DNA of 14,454 nucleotides from Peptoniphilus_A sp001811425 (lineage in GTDB: Bacteria > Bacillota > Clostridia > Tissierellales > Peptoniphilaceae), in the NCBI RefSeq assembly GCF_001811425.1, contig NZ_KV804695.1, positions 1 through 14,454 of the forward strand, in the 5' to 3' direction. Below are positions 6,674-14,426 of the stretch, in pieces (the stretch's first letter is position 1; the number at the start of each line of letters is the position of its first letter). Made by a program: the position numbers and the translations under genes. The notes under the pieces are model-generated. The model was given only the letters and a program-made list of their open reading frames with translations. It had not been told where the DNA came from and ran no database searches.

Positions 6674-6895
6674 ATGAAAAATATACTTAAACAATTAAGA
6701 GAAAATAAGCAGTGGACCCAAAAGGAATTGTCAACTAAATTAGGAGTTTCTACGAGAACAATAATTTCTTTAGAGAAGGGGTATTTTAATCCATCAATAA
6801 AAGTTGCATATAAGTGCAGTTTAATATTTGGGTGTCCAATGGAAAAGATATTTTGTCTTAAAGAAAATTATTATAGTGATATGGAAGAGATGTAG
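6674..6895 (+). CDS. Small Xre-family HTH repressor
   Basis: A 73-residue protein that is almost entirely a Cro/C1-type helix-turn-helix: MKNILKQLRENKQWTQKEL, STKLGVSTRTIISLEKG, and a third segment with FNPSIKVAYKCSLIFGCPMEKIF. Small Xre proteins of this layout usually repress their own promoter. ATG 6674 follows GGGAG at 6666-6670 closely and begins at the normal first residue of the family; ATG 6659 or 6662 in the same frame are possible alternatives. The upstream in-frame GTG at 6620 lies before the predicted transcription start and is rejected. The double palindrome on its promoter is the likely operator. The stop codon is 10 nt before the AraC gene, so the two are probably one transcript. 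Confidence 0.85.
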   Translation: MKNILKQLRENKQWTQKELSTKLGVSTRTIISLEKGYFNPSIKVAYKCSLIFGCPMEKIFCLKENYYSDMEEM

Positions 6896-6905
6896 GGTAG
6901 ATAAT

Positions 6906-7883
6906 ATGGATTATATGAGCCATCTTTATGGAAGAAATAAGAAAAAAATAGTGGAGAATTCAAAAGGCAGGATTTGTGAATATTGTGATTTGGAAAATGG
7001 AAAGTATGTCATTACAGAGTATGAAGTCTTTAAGGGTGTAAGAGTATTCTATAACGATATACACACATCAAAAATTACAAGTAGTATTCCTAAGGATTCT
7101 CTTAATGAAAAGCGATATGAAATCAATCATTGTAGAGAAGGAAGGTTTGAGTGTGTATTAAGAGACGGAACTGTAACATATATGGAAGCTGGGGATTTTG
7201 CAATTAACTTAATAAGTAACAGTTCTAAAGAATCATTTTTCCCCATAAGTCATTATCATGGCATTACTTTTTGTATTACACCTTCAGAGTTTGATGATGA
7301 ACTACATCTTTTAGAAAAAATGTTTGGGATTAACTATGAAGATGTTTTGGCTGACCTATGCCACGATAATAAACTTTTTATTCAGAGAGCTACATCTGAG
7401 ATTGAACATATTTTTTTTGAAATGTATAAAGTACCGGATGATATTTTGGTTGGATATTTAAAAGTCAAATTTCAAGAGCTGTTTTTATACCTTACAACAG
7501 TGCAGAATAATATATCTTATAGTGATAGGCAGTATTTTGTTAAAAATAATATTGAAATCGCTAAAAAGATAAATGTGTATGTGTTGGAGAATTATAATAG
7601 AACATTGACCTATGAGAAATTATCTGAAAAATTCCATATAAAAATTACTACAATGAAAAATTGTTATAAGAGTATTTATGGAGAAACTATTAACGATACA
7701 ATAATTAAAAAGCGATTGGAAGTAGCTGCAAATTTACTAAAAAATTCATCACTTTCCATTACCGAAATTGCTCTTGAAGTTGGTTATACAGACCACTCTA
7801 AATTCTCGAATGCTTTCAAAAAAATGTACAATATTACTCCCAGTAAATATAAAAAGATGTCTAAAATAGCACATTCAGTCTAA
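6906..7883 (+). CDS. AraC-family transcriptional regulator of the transport operon
   Basis: A 325-residue regulator. The N-terminal part has an AraC-type cupin-like pattern (YEINHCREGRFECVLRDG, then EAGDFAINL), likely to sense a small ligand. The C-terminal hundred residues hold two helix-turn-helix units: LTYEKLSEKFHI...MKNCYKSIYG, and SITEIALEVGYTDHSKFSNAF with the FKKMYNITPSKYKK signature. AraC regulators next to siderophore-uptake genes (YbtA in yersiniabactin, for example) are ligand-responsive activators. By position this one should activate the downstream operon when its substrate is present. The start at 6906 fits the AGGG at 6894-6897, 8 nt away; the frame is open further upstream, inside xre, but without a ribosome site. 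The ligand is unknown. Confidence 0.9.
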   Translation: MDYMSHLYGRNKKKIVENSKGRICEYCDLENGKYVITEYEVFKGVRVFYNDIHTSKITSSIPKDSLNEKRYEINHCREGRFECVLRDGTVTYMEAGDFAINLISNSSKESFFPISHYHGITFCITPSEFDDELHLLEKMFGINYEDVLADLCHDNKLFIQRATSEIEHIFFEMYKVPDDILVGYLKVKFQELFLYLTTVQNNISYSDRQYFVKNNIEIAKKINVYVLENYNRTLTYEKLSEKFHIKITTMKNCYKSIYGETINDTIIKKRLEVAANLLKNSSLSITEIALEVGYTDHSKFSNAFKKMYNITPSKYKKMSKIAHSV

Positions 7884-7900
7884 TTGGTCAAGAAATCATG

Positions 7901-7934
7901 GTTAGATGATGCTAACATTAGTGTTGCTTATAGA
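7901..7934 (+). promoter_or_regulatory. Possible AraC-controlled promoter before the transport operon
   Basis: The 106-bp gap between araC and the first transport gene holds an inverted repeat GTTAG/CTAAC (7901-7905 and 7912-7916) and a -10-like TATAGA at 7929-7934, with no good -35 between them. A poor -35 with symmetry at that position fits an activator-dependent promoter, but both signals are short. Confidence 0.3.
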
Positions 7935-7989
7935 AAAGCAGACAACTTCTAACGAAGCTTGCGAACTTATTATACGAGGAGGAACACTT

Positions 7990-8583
7990 ATGGAAAACAC
8001 AAAAAAATTATCCATAAAAGATTTAGCAACTATAGGAATCTTTTCTGCAATCATGATTGTTGTTTTTATTGCATTTTCTATGTTAACTGGAGCATCTCTA
8101 TTTTTTAACATGATTTTCAATGCAGTGTTTACAGCGTTAATTTTGGGACCTTTTTTCGTTTATATGGCGATGAAAGTTGGAAAGCCCGGAGTTGCTCTAA
8201 TTTATAATATCTTACAAGCAGTTTTGGCAACTGTGTTTATGGGACCGTTTATGATTCCTTGGTTTGTAGGTGGTGGTATCATCGCAGAATTATCCATGAT
8301 AGGCACTGATAGTTATAGGAATATAAAAAGAATTACGATTGCTTGGATTATCACATCTCTTACAAGAGCTGCTCATGGAATGAGTGAAATATGGTTTTTC
8401 AAAGATGCGTTTCTTAAAACAGGGGTGTCTCCGGAACAGGTTCAGATTCAAACACAATATTATACAGATGCGAAGTGGGTTATTATTTCTTTGGCATCAA
8501 CTGTAGTGGCGGCTGCAATTGGATGCTATTTAGGAAATAAGATGACAGAAAAACACTTTAAAAAGACAGGTATAATAAAGTAA
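7990..8583 (+). CDS. MptD/Trep_Strep-type ECF transporter S component
   Basis: A 197-residue integral membrane protein with about six hydrophobic segments; the first starts near residue 14 (IGIFSAIMIVVFIAFSML). Order, length and sequence style fit the Trep_Strep/MptD group of putative ECF substrate-binding (S) components, which capture the substrate in the membrane and deliver it through the EcfT/ATPase module. Segments such as FMGPFMIPWFVGGGIIAEL and the RAAHGMSEIWFF loop are typical of this group by recall. The start is set by AGGAGG at 7977-7982, 7 nt before ATG 7990; the longer open frame from 7906 has no such signal. Its stop overlaps the next start (TAATG), indicating coupling. The substrate cannot be read from the sequence. 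Confidence 0.82.
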   Translation: MENTKKLSIKDLATIGIFSAIMIVVFIAFSMLTGASLFFNMIFNAVFTALILGPFFVYMAMKVGKPGVALIYNILQAVLATVFMGPFMIPWFVGGGIIAELSMIGTDSYRNIKRITIAWIITSLTRAAHGMSEIWFFKDAFLKTGVSPEQVQIQTQYYTDAKWVIISLASTVVAAAIGCYLGNKMTEKHFKKTGIIK

Positions 8584-9257
8584 TGCATTTGGACTTACGC
8601 TCCAAAGTTGCGGTATTTTTTAGTACAGTATTTTTGGCTTCGGTATTGTCCAAAGATACTGTATTTTTTTTGCTGACCGTCATCCTATTACTATATGTTG
8701 CCGTATTAGGATATAGCAAATCTACCGTAAAAATTGTGTTTGCGATAGCAATCATTAGCATTATGAGATTGGTTTCAAAAGGAAACGGATTTGGAATTAT
8801 GCTTCCTGAAATGTTTCTTTTTATAATTATCAGGACATTAGTTATTATTTTGTCTGTCATACCGATTATAAAAACACCTCCGGGAGAATTGATGGCTGTG
8901 ATGAAGAAAATGAAAGTCCATAGGAATATAGCATTGCCACTTATTTTTATGATGAGGTTTTTTCCGGTAGTAAGAAGTGAATTTTCGGAGATTATTGATT
9001 CATTAAAATTAAGAGGCTTAATTTCTTTTAGAAAGCCGTTTGTTACAATGGAATATTTGTTTGTACCTATGATGTTCTCTTCTTCTAAAATTGCCGAGGA
9101 ATTGGCTGCGGCATCTGAAGTAAGAGGGATCTCTGCCAATGGAAAACATACATCAAGAAGAGAAATAAAATTTAGAAAAATTGATTCTATTGTAGTTATA
9201 TTGACTGTTCTGCTTACGGTAGGTTTGTACTTTATGGAAGGAGTGATGATGAGATGA
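8583..9257 (+). CDS. EcfT/CbiQ-type transmembrane protein
   Basis: A 224-residue membrane protein of the CbiQ/EcfT family. Hydrophobic segments lie near residues 8-45, 50-63, 78-96 and 203-218. A cytoplasmic helical region carries the two x-R-G motifs (LRG at 143-145 and VRG at 180-182) that in EcfT proteins contact the ATPases. It should couple ATP hydrolysis by the next gene product to movement of the S component. The start overlaps the previous stop (TAATG at 8581-8585) and the stop overlaps the next start (ATGA at 9254-9257), so three proteins are translated as a coupled set. The protein is somewhat shorter than typical EcfT. Confidence 0.85.
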   Translation: MHLDLRSKVAVFFSTVFLASVLSKDTVFFLLTVILLLYVAVLGYSKSTVKIVFAIAIISIMRLVSKGNGFGIMLPEMFLFIIIRTLVIILSVIPIIKTPPGELMAVMKKMKVHRNIALPLIFMMRFFPVVRSEFSEIIDSLKLRGLISFRKPFVTMEYLFVPMMFSSSKIAEELAAASEVRGISANGKHTSRREIKFRKIDSIVVILTVLLTVGLYFMEGVMMR

Positions 9258-10708
9258 TCAAACTTAAAAATGTAAGTTTTTCATATAATCAGGACTCCCG
9301 AAATATTGTTGAAAATATAAACATAGAAATTAAAAAGGGAGAAGTTGTAGCCTTCATTGGAGCCAGTGGATGTGGAAAGACAACGCTGACCAGGATTATC
9401 AATGGACTTGCGTATAAGTTTTATGGCGGGAAGCTAAATGGAAACATTACAATAGATGGCATGAATCCATGTGAAAAAGAATTGTACGAAATAGGAAGAA
9501 GAGTGGGTTCAATTTTTCAAAATCCTAAAAGTCAATTTTTTGCAGAAAATGTAGAAGATGAAATTGCATTTGGATTGGAAAATTATGGCGTAGACCGAGA
9601 AAAAATTTCGAGAAGAATTAGAGAAGCACTTTCCTCAATCAATGGAGAAAATTTAATTGATAAGAGCTTATTTCATCTTTCAAGTGGAGAAAGGCAAAAA
9701 ATCGCAATTGCTTCTATAAATGCTCTTGATCCACCAATTTATGTTTTTGATGAGCCGTCAGCCAATCTTGATATGAAAAGTGTAGAAGCTTTAAGAAAAT
9801 TGATGCTTTCATTGAAAACACAAGGGAAAACGATGGTGATTTCCGAACATAGAATTTACTATCTGAAGGATCTTGTTGATAAATATTACTACCTTGAAGA
9901 TGGTGAGATTAGATATTCTTTTTCGGAAAATGAACTTCTGTCAAGCAGTAATGACTTTTTTAGAACAGCAGGGCTAAGGGCATATTCTTTAGAATGTGTT
10001 GTCCCAAAAGCAAAGAAAATAAAAGAAGTAAATTCTATGGAATTAGATAGAATAAGCTTTTCATACAAGAATGAGAAGATCATAAATGAGCTAAGTTATT
10101 CTTTTAATAGTGGAAATGTTTATGGAATTATAGGAGATAACGGCGTTGGTAAAAGCACTTTATTCAAAATTATGAGTGGTTTGCTTAAAGAACAGAAAGG
10201 CAATTTGTCTATAAATGGTGAAATAATTAAGAAGGCAAAAAGAAAGAGAAGAATATATTATCTGTCAAACAATCCTGACAGTAATTTATTTGAGGCTTCT
10301 CTTGAAGATGAGTTGAGACTAAATGATTCAAAGGCAGATATAGATTTAATCTTGCATCAATTTCATTTGGAAGAGGCTAAAGATTTGCATCCTCAAATTT
10401 TGTCAGGAGGTCAAAAGCAGAGATTGACTATCGCAGCAGCAGAACTTTTAGAAAGGGATGTATATTTGTTTGATGAGCCAACAAGTGGTTTAGATGGACA
10501 TAATATGCAAATTATTTCAGAAAGAATGAAAGGGCTTCAAGAAAAACAGAAAATCATACTTATCATTTCTCATGATTATGAGTTTCTTATGACCTCTTGC
10601 AATAAAATTTTATATTTAGACGGACAATCTTTTAAAGAGTTTTCTGCGGAAAATGATAAAGAAAAAATATTGGAAATATTAAAAGGTGAGGTGAAGAACT
10701 ATGTTTAA
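9254..10708 (+). CDS. Fused double ABC ATPase of the ECF module (EcfA-EcfA' type)
   Basis: A 484-residue protein with two complete ABC ATPase domains in one chain, replacing the usual pair EcfA1/EcfA2. Domain 1: Walker A GASGCGKT (36-43), Q-loop in IFQNPKSQFF, signature LSSGE (142-146), Walker B with D166-E167, and H in SEHR. Domain 2: Walker A GDNGVGKST (294-302), signature LSGGQKQR (383-390), Walker B with D407-E408, and H in ISHDYE. Both sites look catalytically competent. There is no membrane segment; it should dock on the EcfT protein encoded immediately upstream. Ribosome site AAGGAG is at 9238-9243. The last 8 bases overlap the next gene. Confidence 0.93.
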   Translation: MIKLKNVSFSYNQDSRNIVENINIEIKKGEVVAFIGASGCGKTTLTRIINGLAYKFYGGKLNGNITIDGMNPCEKELYEIGRRVGSIFQNPKSQFFAENVEDEIAFGLENYGVDREKISRRIREALSSINGENLIDKSLFHLSSGERQKIAIASINALDPPIYVFDEPSANLDMKSVEALRKLMLSLKTQGKTMVISEHRIYYLKDLVDKYYYLEDGEIRYSFSENELLSSSNDFFRTAGLRAYSLECVVPKAKKIKEVNSMELDRISFSYKNEKIINELSYSFNSGNVYGIIGDNGVGKSTLFKIMSGLLKEQKGNLSINGEIIKKAKRKRRIYYLSNNPDSNLFEASLEDELRLNDSKADIDLILHQFHLEEAKDLHPQILSGGQKQRLTIAAAELLERDVYLFDEPTSGLDGHNMQIISERMKGLQEKQKIILIISHDYEFLMTSCNKILYLDGQSFKEFSAENDKEKILEILKGEVKNYV

Positions 10709-12440
10709 TAGCGGATTATTAAAGTATTCCGGTAAATACAAATATCTGACTGTTTTGTCGTGTGTACTATCCATTTTGAGTGCTGCAATGTCAATCATTC
10801 CATTAGTTTGTATTTATCAAATTATAAGATTATATGTCGAAAATTCAAGCACGAAAAGCATAATGTATTATGGCGAAATCGCTGTAATTTCATCTGTTTT
10901 GGGTATTGCTTTGTATTTTGTGGCATTGTCTTTAGCCCATATATCTGCTTTTAGAGTTGCTAAAAATTTAAAATCACAAGCAATCGATAAAGTGATAGAT
11001 ATGCCGTTAGGATTTTTTGAAATGAAATCTACAGGCGAAATCAGAAAAATTATTGATGAAAACACCATTTTAACAGAAGATTTTTTAGCACATAAATTAC
11101 CGGATTTTGCGGCGACTGCAATTATGCCACTTATCATTGTAATTAGTTTTTTCTTTTTTGATTGGAGATTAGGTGCTGCTTGCTTTATCCCGTTAATCAT
11201 TTCTGTGATATGTATAAAGATGATGATGGGCGGAGAAAATAAATTTATGATGGGTAAAATCATGACATTGCAAGAGCAGATGAATAAAGAAGCTGTTGAG
11301 TATGTTCGTGGTATACCGATTATCAAAGTATTTCAGCAAACTGTATTTAGCTTCAAAAAATTTCATAATACGATTATGAGTTATAGAGATTTGGTGGCAG
11401 GCTACGCAAAAGCTTGTCGTATGCCTAAAACTATTTTCGGGGTTATGTTAAACAGTTTTTTTGTGTTTTTGATAGCTGTAGCTGTAGTTTTATTTAATTC
11501 AGCAAGCGATCCAATCGCAGTATTTTTGGATTTGATTTTTTTCATATTACTTAGCCCTTTAATTTCTACAACAATGATGAGGCTAATGATGACTGGAGAG
11601 AACTTAATTCAAGCAAAGGAAGCTTTAAATAGAATTGAAACAATTATCTGTGATGATTCATATATAGAAAATGGTAGTGATGAATTCCCTGAAAATACAG
11701 AAATTGTTTTTTCGGATGTTTGTTTTTCATATCCTGAGCAAGAAAAAAATGTTATAGAGCATGTATCGTTTGAAATTTCAAAAAATCAAAAGGTTGCTTT
11801 TGTTGGTTTATCAGGCTCCGGAAAAAGTACCATTCTTTCTTTGATAGGGAAATTTTTTAAGGTTAACTCAGGAACGATAACGATTGGTAGCAAGAATATA
11901 AATGAAATAAGAAATAGTGAACTTATGAAAAATATTTCCTTTGTTTTCCAAGACAGCAAACTATTTAACGGAACCTTACTTGAAAATATAAGAGTAGGAA
12001 ATCCTAATGCATCTTTAGAAGAAGTAGATAAAGCTATTACAGTTGCGCAGTGTCAAAGTATTATTGATAAACTTCCGAACGGTATAAATAGTATTTATGG
12101 CAGTAAAGGGATTTTCCTTTCCGGTGGAGAAAGACAGAGAATTGCACTGGCAAGAGCTTTTGTTAAAGATTCTCCAATTATTGTTTTTGATGAAGCAACA
12201 TCAGGTTGTGATGCTGAAAATGAGTTTTATATCAATAAAGCAATTACAGAAATTTCAAAGAATAAAACTGTAATTTTGGTGGCTCATAGATTAAATACTG
12301 TAATTGATGCAGACAAAATAATTGTCATGGATAAAGGAAAAATCGTTGAGCAAGGTACTCATAATGATTTAGTTGAAAGTAATGGAGCATACGCAAATAT
12401 GTGGAAACAATATCAAGGTGCTTCAGATTGGAGGCTATAA
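10701..12440 (+). CDS. ABC half-transporter 1, exporter fold (YbtP/YbtQ- or IrtAB-like)
   Basis: A 579-residue half-transporter: about six membrane helices over the first 310 residues, then an ABC ATPase domain. Walker A is GLSGSGKST (369-377), signature LSGGERQR (473-480) and Walker B D497-E498, followed by the unusual D-loop SGCD in place of SALD, with the switch histidine in VAHRLNT. Exporter-fold half-transporters of this kind next to AraC and ECF-like genes occur in siderophore loci, where YbtP/YbtQ and IrtA/IrtB act as importers despite the fold. Direction here is inferred. It overlaps the double-ATPase gene by 8 bp and is followed one base later by a second half-transporter, its probable heterodimer partner. 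Confidence 0.9.
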   Translation: MFNSGLLKYSGKYKYLTVLSCVLSILSAAMSIIPLVCIYQIIRLYVENSSTKSIMYYGEIAVISSVLGIALYFVALSLAHISAFRVAKNLKSQAIDKVIDMPLGFFEMKSTGEIRKIIDENTILTEDFLAHKLPDFAATAIMPLIIVISFFFFDWRLGAACFIPLIISVICIKMMMGGENKFMMGKIMTLQEQMNKEAVEYVRGIPIIKVFQQTVFSFKKFHNTIMSYRDLVAGYAKACRMPKTIFGVMLNSFFVFLIAVAVVLFNSASDPIAVFLDLIFFILLSPLISTTMMRLMMTGENLIQAKEALNRIETIICDDSYIENGSDEFPENTEIVFSDVCFSYPEQEKNVIEHVSFEISKNQKVAFVGLSGSGKSTILSLIGKFFKVNSGTITIGSKNINEIRNSELMKNISFVFQDSKLFNGTLLENIRVGNPNASLEEVDKAITVAQCQSIIDKLPNGINSIYGSKGIFLSGGERQRIALARAFVKDSPIIVFDEATSGCDAENEFYINKAITEISKNKTVILVAHRLNTVIDADKIIVMDKGKIVEQGTHNDLVESNGAYANMWKQYQGASDWRL

Positions 12441-12441
12441 G

Positions 12442-14163
12442 ATGTTTAATAAAATAAAAGAAAAATATCATTTGTCGGATGCTGAAGCAATACTGATTAA
12501 AAAAGGAATATTATTTAACACATTATCCAATATTTCTAAAATGTTACCTGTTGGAATATGTGCTTATGTATTATCGCAGATGTATTCAATCATCACAAAT
12601 AAAAATTATAGTGTAGAATTGCCTATTTTAATGTATTTAGGTGTATCTGCGACAGCTATTTTACTTATGATTTTGTTATCGTACATAGAATACACAAAAA
12701 CATTCATTGATATTTACCAAGAGAGTGCAAATAGAAGAATTAGTATTTCGGAATTTTTAAGAAAACTTCCGTTGTCGTTTTTTGCGAAAAGAGATATTTC
12801 GGATCTTACTACCGTAGTAATGACAGATACATCAGGAATTGAACATGCGTTAGCTCATGTTATTCCTCAGTGTTATGGGACGGTTTTGTCCACTGTAGTA
12901 ATCTTTTTGTCTATGTTAATATTTAACTTTAAAATGGCAATGTCATTATTTTGGGTGATACCGATTGCTTTTGCGGTAGTTTTATTATCCAGAAAACTTC
13001 AAAAGAGTTACAGTGAAAAATTTAAAAGTGAGAAGTTGGCATCATCTGATCAAATACAAACAATACTGGAAATGATTAAAGAGATAAAGTCGTTTTCTTT
13101 GGAGGAAAAACAAAAAAAGTCTATAAAAGTTCAGTTGGATGCTTTTGAAAAGAAACAAAGAGAATCTGAATTGTTTTCTGCAACTATTTTAGCGTCAGCA
13201 CAGATGGTTCTCAAATTAGGTATAGCAACCGTAATTTTGGTAGGAGCTTATTTACTGTTGCATGGAGAAATTGATTTATTCACATATATTATTTTCTTGT
13301 TTTCTGCTGGTTTAATATATGATCCTATTCATGCGTTGATGAATTCTTTGACAGAGATTTTTTCCACAGATGTATTGGTTAAAAGAATGGATGATATAAA
13401 AAAAGAACATATCAATGTTGAGCCATTTTCTGCGAAAACTGATGATATGAGTATTAAGTTTGATAATGTAACATTCGGATATGATGATGAAGATGTTCTC
13501 AAAAATGTTACATTTACAGTAAAATCTGGATCTAAAACGGCATTAGTAGGTTCTTCTGGTTCGGGTAAATCGACTGTATTGAAGTTAGCTGCCGGATTTT
13601 ATAAAGCAAGTTCAGGCAATATATTTTTAGGTGGAACCGATATTTCAAATGTGGATGATGAATCCTTGCTAAAATATTATTCTGTAGTTTTTCAGGATGT
13701 ATTGCTTTTTGATGGAACAATTATGGATAACATTCGACTGGGAAATAAAAATGCAACGGATGATGAAGTAATAAAAGCGGCAAAATTAGCAAATTGCGAT
13801 AGCTTTGTGTCAAATTTACCTAATGGATATATGACTACAATAGGTGAAAACGGCAAGCTGTTATCAGGAGGCGAAAAACAGAGAATATCGATAGCGAGAG
13901 CAATCATTAAAGATGCACCAATTGTTTTGCTTGATGAAGTTACCTCGGCGTTAGACATTCAAAATGAAAATCTAATACAGAAAGCGGTTAGCCATATAAC
14001 AAGAAACAAAACTGTTATTGTGATTGCTCATAAGTTAAATACAATCAAAGATTGTGATAATATTTTGGTTTTTGACAAGGGGAAAATTGTTGAGCAAGGA
14101 ACACATGAAGAATTATTAAAGCAAAATGGATATTACAAAAAATTATATGATATGAGTGCATGA
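12442..14163 (+). CDS. ABC half-transporter 2, exporter fold (partner of the preceding gene)
   Basis: A 573-residue half-transporter with an N-terminal six-helix domain (first helices near residues 28-47 and 63-84) and an ABC ATPase domain. Walker A is GSSGSGKST (370-378), signature LSGGEKQR (474-481), Walker B D498-E499 with canonical DEVTSALD, and the switch histidine in IAHKLNT. Both this and the preceding protein keep catalytic glutamates, so the heterodimer should have two active sites. The start is fixed by GGAGG at 12430-12434, before ATG 12442, one base after the previous stop; the open frame from 12373 overlaps the first transporter without a signal. No terminator follows for about 180 bp, so the transcript may extend into the leader-like region downstream. 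Confidence 0.9.
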   Translation: MFNKIKEKYHLSDAEAILIKKGILFNTLSNISKMLPVGICAYVLSQMYSIITNKNYSVELPILMYLGVSATAILLMILLSYIEYTKTFIDIYQESANRRISISEFLRKLPLSFFAKRDISDLTTVVMTDTSGIEHALAHVIPQCYGTVLSTVVIFLSMLIFNFKMAMSLFWVIPIAFAVVLLSRKLQKSYSEKFKSEKLASSDQIQTILEMIKEIKSFSLEEKQKKSIKVQLDAFEKKQRESELFSATILASAQMVLKLGIATVILVGAYLLLHGEIDLFTYIIFLFSAGLIYDPIHALMNSLTEIFSTDVLVKRMDDIKKEHINVEPFSAKTDDMSIKFDNVTFGYDDEDVLKNVTFTVKSGSKTALVGSSGSGKSTVLKLAAGFYKASSGNIFLGGTDISNVDDESLLKYYSVVFQDVLLFDGTIMDNIRLGNKNATDDEVIKAAKLANCDSFVSNLPNGYMTTIGENGKLLSGGEKQRISIARAIIKDAPIVLLDEVTSALDIQNENLIQKAVSHITRNKTVIVIAHKLNTIKDCDNILVFDKGKIVEQGTHEELLKQNGYYKKLYDMSA

Positions 14164-14182
14164 ATATTTTGAAATGGAAAAG

Positions 14183-14200
14183 AGAGGAAAATTTATGTAA
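14183..14200 (+). other. Start-stop mini-ORF (ribosome site plus ATG TAA)
   Basis: AGAGG (14183-14187) lies 7 nt before ATG (14195-14197), which is followed directly by TAA. Such start-stop elements can stall ribosomes; it may equally be the decayed start of a lost gene, since all frames close quickly after it. Confidence 0.35.
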
Positions 14201-14225
14201 TTGTAAGCATAGATGGAGGAAGAAC

Positions 14226-14300
14226 ATGGAAAAGTTTATGTATCTATTTGAAAAAATAAATAACAATAAAAATTGTCATTTTTTCTATATACTCCTTTAA
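14226..14300 (+). CDS. Possible 24-residue small ORF or leader peptide
   Basis: ATG 14226 follows GGAGGA (14215-14220) by 5 nt and the frame runs 24 codons to TAA at 14298-14300, ending in hydrophobic residues (CHFFYILL). It lies upstream of a hairpin, a terminator and the next gene, so it could be a leader peptide. It is too short to recognise, and its codons overlap a weak promoter-like sequence, so it may be chance. Confidence 0.35.
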   Translation: MEKFMYLFEKINNNKNCHFFYILL

Positions 14301-14301
14301 A
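14273..14301 (+). promoter_or_regulatory. Weak promoter candidate before the sigma-like gene
   Basis: TTGTCA (14273-14278), a 17-bp spacer and TTTAAA (14296-14301). The -35 is good and the -10 is poor. It would transcribe through the 14345-14385 terminator into the next ICE gene. Confidence 0.35.
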
Positions 14302-14316
14302 CAATTTAATATAGTT

Positions 14317-14337
14317 AAAGAAAGAGCAGGTTTCTTT
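14317..14337 (+). repeat. 7-bp hairpin upstream of the terminator
   Basis: AAAGAAA (14317-14323) pairs with TTTCTTT (14331-14337) around a 7-base loop, GAGCAGG. It has low stability but sits where an anti-terminator or pause hairpin would be in a leader. Confidence 0.4.
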
Positions 14338-14344
14338 CATTTTA

Positions 14345-14385
14345 GAGGACTTCTTATGCCAAGATGCAGAAGTCCTCCTTTTTTT
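14345..14385 (+). terminator. Rho-independent terminator between cargo operon and ICE backbone
   Basis: GAGGACTTCT (14345-14354) pairs perfectly with AGAAGTCCTC (14368-14377) around a 13-base loop; C and seven T follow (14379-14385). It ends the transport operon, or acts as an attenuator for the gene starting at 14427, or both. Confidence 0.85.
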
Positions 14386-14426
14386 GCCTGAAAACAATCG
14401 GACAGAAAAAGAATGGAGGAAATAAA

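Noticed and set aside
8558..9139. Long minus-strand open frame opposite the EcfT-like gene
   Set aside because: The plus-strand frame has the membrane pattern, coupling motifs and coupled start/stop overlaps; the minus-strand frame has no ribosome site or family likeness and is a shadow.
10701..14163. Multidrug or bacteriocin exporter as the sole function of the two half-transporters
   Set aside because: Possible from the fold alone, but the coupling to an ECF module and an AraC regulator in one operon fits uptake better. Kept as an alternative, not as the main call.
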